Positions 33,170 through 36,565 of a stretch of DNA of 36,565 nt are shown one piece after another. How positions within the stretch are numbered: the stretch's first letter is position 1; each line of letters starts with the position of its first letter. The stretch comes from Sphingomonadales bacterium (GTDB taxonomy: Bacteria > Pseudomonadota > Alphaproteobacteria > Sphingomonadales > Sphingomonadaceae): assembly GCA_027490095.1 (NCBI GenBank), contig JAIXYT010000012.1, forward strand, positions 1-36,565, in the 5' to 3' direction. Below the pieces are notes generated by a model. The model was not told the DNA's origin, made no database searches, and saw nothing but the letters and a program-made list of their open reading frames with translations. Both the position numbers and the translations under genes were made by a program.

Positions 33170-34455
33170 GGCTCCCGCCGGATCCTCACGGCCAGCGCGT
33201 GCGCCGAAAGCCCCTCGGCGTCGGCCAGCGTCGCAGTCGCGTCGGCGAGCGCTGCAAAACCCCGCTCGCCGGCCTCCAGCCAGGTGGTGCGCTTCAGGAA
33301 ATTGTGGACGCTCAAGCCCCCCGAGAAGCGCGCACGGCGGCCGGTCGGCAACACATGGTTCGGCCCGCCGATATAGTCGCCGATCGGCTCCGGCGTATGG
33401 CTGCCGAGGAAGATCGAACCCGCATGGCGGATGGCCGCGAACAACGGCGCCGGGTCGGCCACCATCAGCTCCAGATGCTCGGGCGCAAGCGCGTCCGACA
33501 GGGCCGGCGCGTCGGCCAGGTCCTGCACCAGGATGATCGCCCCATAGGCCTCCCAGCTCTCGCGCGCAGCCTCCTGCGTCTCCAGCGTCGGCAGCAGCCG
33601 CTCCACCCAGTCGGCAACCGCATCGGCAAGCGTCGGGCTGTCGGTGATCAGGATGGATTGGGCAACGGGATCATGCTCCGCCTGGCTCAACAGGTCGGCT
33701 GCAATCCAGTCGGGTCGGGCGGATGCGTCGGCGATCACCAGGATCTCGCTCGGGCCTGCCACCATGTCGATGCCGACAGTGCCGTAAAGCTGGCGCTTCG
33801 CCTCCGCGACCCAGGCGTTTCCGGGCCCGACGACGATGTCGCACTTCGGAACGGGTGCGGTGCCATAGGCAAGCGCGGCGATCGCCTGTGCGCCGCCGAT
33901 GCGGAACACACGGGAGACGCCGGCCAGCTCGGCCGCCAGCATCACCAGCGGGTTGAGCCTGTTGTCGGGGGTCGGCGTCACCATCACCAGCTCGTCGACA
34001 CCCGCCACCTGCGCCGGAATGGCGTTCATCAGCACGGACGAGGGATAGGCCGCCCGCCCGCCCGGCACATAAAGGCCGGCGCGCTCCATCGCCGTCCAGC
34101 GCCAGCCGGCGCGAACGCCGGTCGCATCGCTATGGCTGCCATCTGCAGGGCGCTGTGCGGCATGGAAAGCGCGGATTCGCTGGGCCGCCAGTTCCAGCGC
34201 CGCCCGCTGGTCGGCCGGCACCCGCGCGATCGCTGCTGCACGCTCGGCCTCGGACACCTCGGCGCTGCCGGCCGTCAGATGCACCCGGTCGAAGCGTTCG
34301 GTCAGGTCGGCGACCGCCTTGAAGCCCTCGTGCTTCACCCGCTCCAGGATCTGCGCCACTTGGCCGCCGACGCCCCGGTCGGGCTCCCGCGTGTCGGCCA
34401 CCAGGGCTGCAAAGCGCCGGGTAAAGTCCGCATCGGTCGTGGAAAGCCGGTGCAT
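33166..34455 (-). CDS. hisD: Histidinol dehydrogenase
   Basis: A 429-residue zinc enzyme that oxidises histidinol to histidine in two NAD-dependent steps, the last reactions of histidine synthesis. Motifs include GLYVPGGRAAYPSSVLMN, VGPGNAWVAEAKRQLYG, GIDMVAGPSEILVIAD, the zinc-ligand block LLSQAEHDP, and GPNHVLPTGRRARFSGGLSVHNF near the end. The ATG at 34455 overlaps the TGA of hisG by a single A, so the two are coupled. Length is standard. Confidence 0.97.
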   Translation of the reverse strand: MHRLSTTDADFTRRFAALVADTREPDRGVGGQVAQILERVKHEGFKAVADLTERFDRVHLTAGSAEVSEAERAAAIARVPADQRAALELAAQRIRAFHAAQRPADGSHSDATGVRAGWRWTAMERAGLYVPGGRAAYPSSVLMNAIPAQVAGVDELVMVTPTPDNRLNPLVMLAAELAGVSRVFRIGGAQAIAALAYGTAPVPKCDIVVGPGNAWVAEAKRQLYGTVGIDMVAGPSEILVIADASARPDWIAADLLSQAEHDPVAQSILITDSPTLADAVADWVERLLPTLETQEAARESWEAYGAIILVQDLADAPALSDALAPEHLELMVADPAPLFAAIRHAGSIFLGSHTPEPIGDYIGGPNHVLPTGRRARFSGGLSVHNFLKRTTWLEAGERGFAALADATATLADAEGLSAHALAVRIRREP

Positions 34456-35102
34456 CAGGCTGCCGCCTTGCCCGAAACGCGTCGGAAGGCCTCCACCAGC
34501 CGGGCAACCTCGGGCATGGTCTTGAAGGCCGCCCGGTTCACCACCAGCCGCGAGGTCACCTCCAGGATCGTCTCGCGCTCCACCAGGCCGTTCTCCCTCA
34601 GTGTGCGACCTGTGGACACCAGGTCGACGATGCGCGGCGCCAGTCCCAGCAGCGGCGCAAGCTCCATCGCGCCATTGAGCTTCACGCATTCGGCCTGGAT
34701 GCCCTGGGCCGCGAAATGCGCCTGCGTCAGGTGCGGATATTTGGTCGCCACCCGCACATGGCTTTCCGAGGTGATCGGCGGCGTCCCCACCGGCTCCGCC
34801 ACCGAAAGCCGACAGCGCCCGATGCCCAGGTCCACCGGCGAATAGAGCTCGGAATAGCCGAACTCCGCCAGCACATCATTGCCGACGATCCCGATCTGTG
34901 CAGCGCCGAAGGCGACGAAGGTCGCGACATCGAAGCTGCGCACGCGGATCACCGACAGGTCGGCGCGGTTGGTGGCAAAGCGCAACGCCCGGCTGTCCTC
35001 GTCGAACAGCGCGGCTTCCGGATGGATGCCGGCCGCCTCCAGCAGGGGAAGCGCTTCGCCGAGAATCCGGCCCTTCGGAAGTGCGATGACAAGCTGCTGC
35101 AT
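34455..35102 (-). CDS. hisG: ATP phosphoribosyltransferase, short form (HisG)
   Basis: A 215-residue short-form HisG, which begins histidine synthesis by joining ATP and PRPP. It starts [20 protein letters not shown], and includes [22 protein letters not shown] and the PRPP loop [14 protein letters not shown]. It lacks the C-terminal ACT-like regulatory domain of the long form, so it should need HisZ, which is not in the window. The ATG at 35102 is the natural family start; the frame reaches 35165 but the extra residues are not family-like. First gene of hisG-hisD, divergent from rimP. Confidence 0.96.
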   Translation of the reverse strand: MQQLVIALPKGRILGEALPLLEAAGIHPEAALFDEDSRALRFATNRADLSVIRVRSFDVATFVAFGAAQIGIVGNDVLAEFGYSELYSPVDLGIGRCRLSVAEPVGTPPITSESHVRVATKYPHLTQAHFAAQGIQAECVKLNGAMELAPLLGLAPRIVDLVSTGRTLRENGLVERETILEVTSRLVVNRAAFKTMPEVARLVEAFRRVSGKAAA

Positions 35103-35156
35103 GATGCGCGCGCCTATGCCGGGGAAGAATGCAGGCGGCAACCTCACCACACGGGC

Positions 35157-35185
35157 TTGCGGCAACCCGACGCCACGCGTATAAA
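35157..35185 (+). promoter_or_regulatory. Promoter of the rimP-nusA operon
   Basis: TTGCGG and TATAAA with an ideal 17-nt spacer. The start would be near 35192, leaving a leader of about 90 nt before the rimP ATG at 35283. No structured leader was recognised in 35193-35282. Confidence 0.63.
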
Positions 35186-35282
35186 GCGCTCACTTCCTGA
35201 CAGGCACGACTTTCCAGGAACCTCCGGCCGAGTGGCTGCGGGGCGGAAGAGGCTTTCGTCTGATTCGGGGCGCGGAGACGGA

Positions 35283-35846
35283 ATGGCAACGATCGAGGAG
35301 CTGACTGCGCTGATCGAGCCGGTGGTGGAAACCGCCGGGTTCGAGCTCGTGCGCGTGTCGCTGATCACGGGTCCGTCGCTCACGCTGCAGGTGATGCTGG
35401 AGGATCCGGCAACGGGCCAGATGAAGGTGGATGATTGCGCGAAGGTCTCGCGCCGCATTTCCGCCCTGCTTGACGAGGTCGACCCGATCGACAGCGAGTA
35501 TATGCTCGAGGTGTCGTCCCCCGGCATCGACCGGCCGCTCACGCGCCTCAAGGACTTCGAGCGCTGGGCGAGCCACCTCGCCAAGGTGGAACTGGCCGAC
35601 GGCATCCAGATGAACGGGGCGGAGCGCAAGCGATTCCAGGGACCGCTCCTGGGCACCGCCGGTACCGACATCCGCATCGAGGTGGAGGGGCTGGGCGAGG
35701 TCAGCCTCCCCTTCGCGGGCATCCGCACCGCCAAGCTGCTGCTGACCGACCGGCTGATTGCCGAAACCGGCGCGCTCCTTTCCGAGGAAGGCGCGGACGA
35801 GATCGAGGAAGAGACTGCCGACGACGAGTCGGAGCTGAGGAATTGA
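35283..35846 (+). CDS. rimP: Ribosome maturation factor RimP
   Basis: A 187-residue 30S assembly factor. The N-terminal domain holds LIEPVVETAGFELVRVSL, the conserved block ISALLDEVDPIDSEYMLEVS followed by SPGIDRPLTRLKDFERW; the C-terminal domain is SH3-like (GPLLGTAGTDIRIEVEG). It ends in an acidic tail (about 20 residues) often seen in alphaproteobacterial RimP. The ATG at 35283 follows a GGAG site. It is the first gene of the rimP-nusA-infB operon found across bacteria, here followed by nusA after 13 nt. Confidence 0.95.
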   Translation: MATIEELTALIEPVVETAGFELVRVSLITGPSLTLQVMLEDPATGQMKVDDCAKVSRRISALLDEVDPIDSEYMLEVSSPGIDRPLTRLKDFERWASHLAKVELADGIQMNGAERKRFQGPLLGTAGTDIRIEVEGLGEVSLPFAGIRTAKLLLTDRLIAETGALLSEEGADEIEEETADDESELRN

Positions 35847-35859
35847 GGGCACAAGGCAT

Positions 35860-36565
35860 ATGAACCCGATTGCTGCGAACAAGGCCGAACTGATCGCGAT
35901 TGCAGATGCAGTCGCGCGCGAGAAGTCGATCGACCGGATGATCGTGATCGAGGCGATGGAAGAGGCGATCCAGCGCGCCGCCCGCGCCCGCTATGGCGCC
36001 GAGAACGACATCCGCGCCAAGATCGATCCGCGCGGCGGAGACCTCCGTCTGTGGCGCGTGCTCGAGGTGGTGGAAGAGCCCGACGACTATTTCAAGCAGA
36101 TCAGCCTGGTCGACGCCAAGGAGCGCGAGGGCGACGTGAAGGTCGGCGACTTCATCGTCGATCCGCTGCCCCCCATCGAGTTCGGCCGCATCGCGGCGCA
36201 GGCGGCCAAGCAGGTCATCGTCACCAAGGTCCGCGATGCCGAGCGCGAGCGCCAGTATGAGGAATACAAGGACCGCCAGAGCGAGATCATGACCGGAGTC
36301 GTGAAGCGGGTGGAATTCGGCCACATCGTGGTCGATCTCGGCCGCGCCGAAGGCGTGATCCGCCGCGACCAGCAGATCCCGCGCGAGGTGCTGCGCGTCG
36401 GCGACCGGGTGCGCAGCCTCATCACGCTCGTCCGCCGGGAAAACCGCGGCCCGCAAATCTTCCTCAGCCGGGCCCACCCCGAGTTCATGAAGAAGCTGTT
36501 CGCGCAGGAAGTGCCGGAAATCTACGACGGCGTCATCGAGATCAAGGCCTGCGCCCGGGATCCCG
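35860..36565 (+). CDS. nusA: Transcription elongation/termination factor NusA, N-terminal part (3' truncated)
   Basis: The first 235 codons are in the window and the frame is open to the right edge. The N-terminal RNA polymerase-binding domain has AVAREKSIDRMIVIEAMEEAIQ-like helices and YFKQISLVDA; an S1 domain follows (GVVKRVEFGHIVVDLGRAEG, IPREVLRVGDRVRSLI), and the first KH domain begins near the edge (FLSRAHPEFMKKLFAQEVPE). NusA regulates pausing, termination and antitermination. The gene follows rimP by 13 nt, as in most bacteria. Confidence 0.96.
   Translation, partial: MNPIAANKAELIAIADAVAREKSIDRMIVIEAMEEAIQRAARARYGAENDIRAKIDPRGGDLRLWRVLEVVEEPDDYFKQISLVDAKEREGDVKVGDFIVDPLPPIEFGRIAAQAAKQVIVTKVRDAERERQYEEYKDRQSEIMTGVVKRVEFGHIVVDLGRAEGVIRRDQQIPREVLRVGDRVRSLITLVRRENRGPQIFLSRAHPEFMKKLFAQEVPEIYDGVIEIKACARDP

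Overview
This is a GC-rich chromosomal window with short intergenic gaps, strong GC third-position bias and no insertion sequence, prophage, CRISPR array or integration scar. The gene content points to an alphaproteobacterium, most likely of the order Sphingomonadales: a PEPxxWA-type PEP-CTERM protein, two TorF-family porins, a fused indolepyruvate ferredoxin oxidoreductase, a short-form HisG, several acyl-CoA dehydrogenases, and a trigger factor with a His- and Lys/Ala-rich tail. The placement rests on protein features; no rRNA is present.

Layout. 1-2730 (+): the 3' part of rpoD, two tandem paralogous exported proteins that overlap by 4 nt, and a nitroreductase-fold gene. 2756-3355 (-) is an exported coiled-coil protein and 3424-4239 (+) a CysQ-type phosphatase. 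4323-7876 (+) is the accessory-looking part: a TIR-transmembrane-TPR protein, an unrecognised 207-residue protein, and a PEP-CTERM surface protein behind a textbook sigma-54 promoter, closed by a strong terminator. 7938-13776 holds a long acyl-CoA dehydrogenase (-), tsaC (+), ispE (-), a TPR lipoprotein-like exported protein without a lipobox (-) and a small membrane SHOCT protein (-). parE (-) follows, then two TorF porins (+), trigger factor and tRNA-Leu(UAG) (both -).

19918-28585 (+) carries the fused indolepyruvate ferredoxin oxidoreductase, a lipoprotein with a C-terminal membrane segment plus a small Gly-rich membrane protein, a pair of acyl-CoA dehydrogenases and an OprP/OprO-like porin. 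28622-32693 (-) is a run read as adenosine kinase, selD, mnmH and a CPBP protease; the first three overlap by 4 nt at each junction, and selD with mnmH form a tRNA selenouridine pathway. The end holds a small lipoprotein (+), hisG-hisD (-), and the start of the rimP-nusA operon (+).

Most of the window is core housekeeping. The places that merit a second look are the TIR/TPR gene with its unknown neighbour, the sigma-54-driven PEP-CTERM gene, the tandem paralogs after rpoD, the doubly anchored lipoprotein with its Gly-rich partner, and several regulatory arrangements: a symmetric -10 between divergent genes, probable leaderless starts, and convergent gene pairs that share one CTAG for both stop codons. 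No complete new system can be demonstrated from sequence alone.
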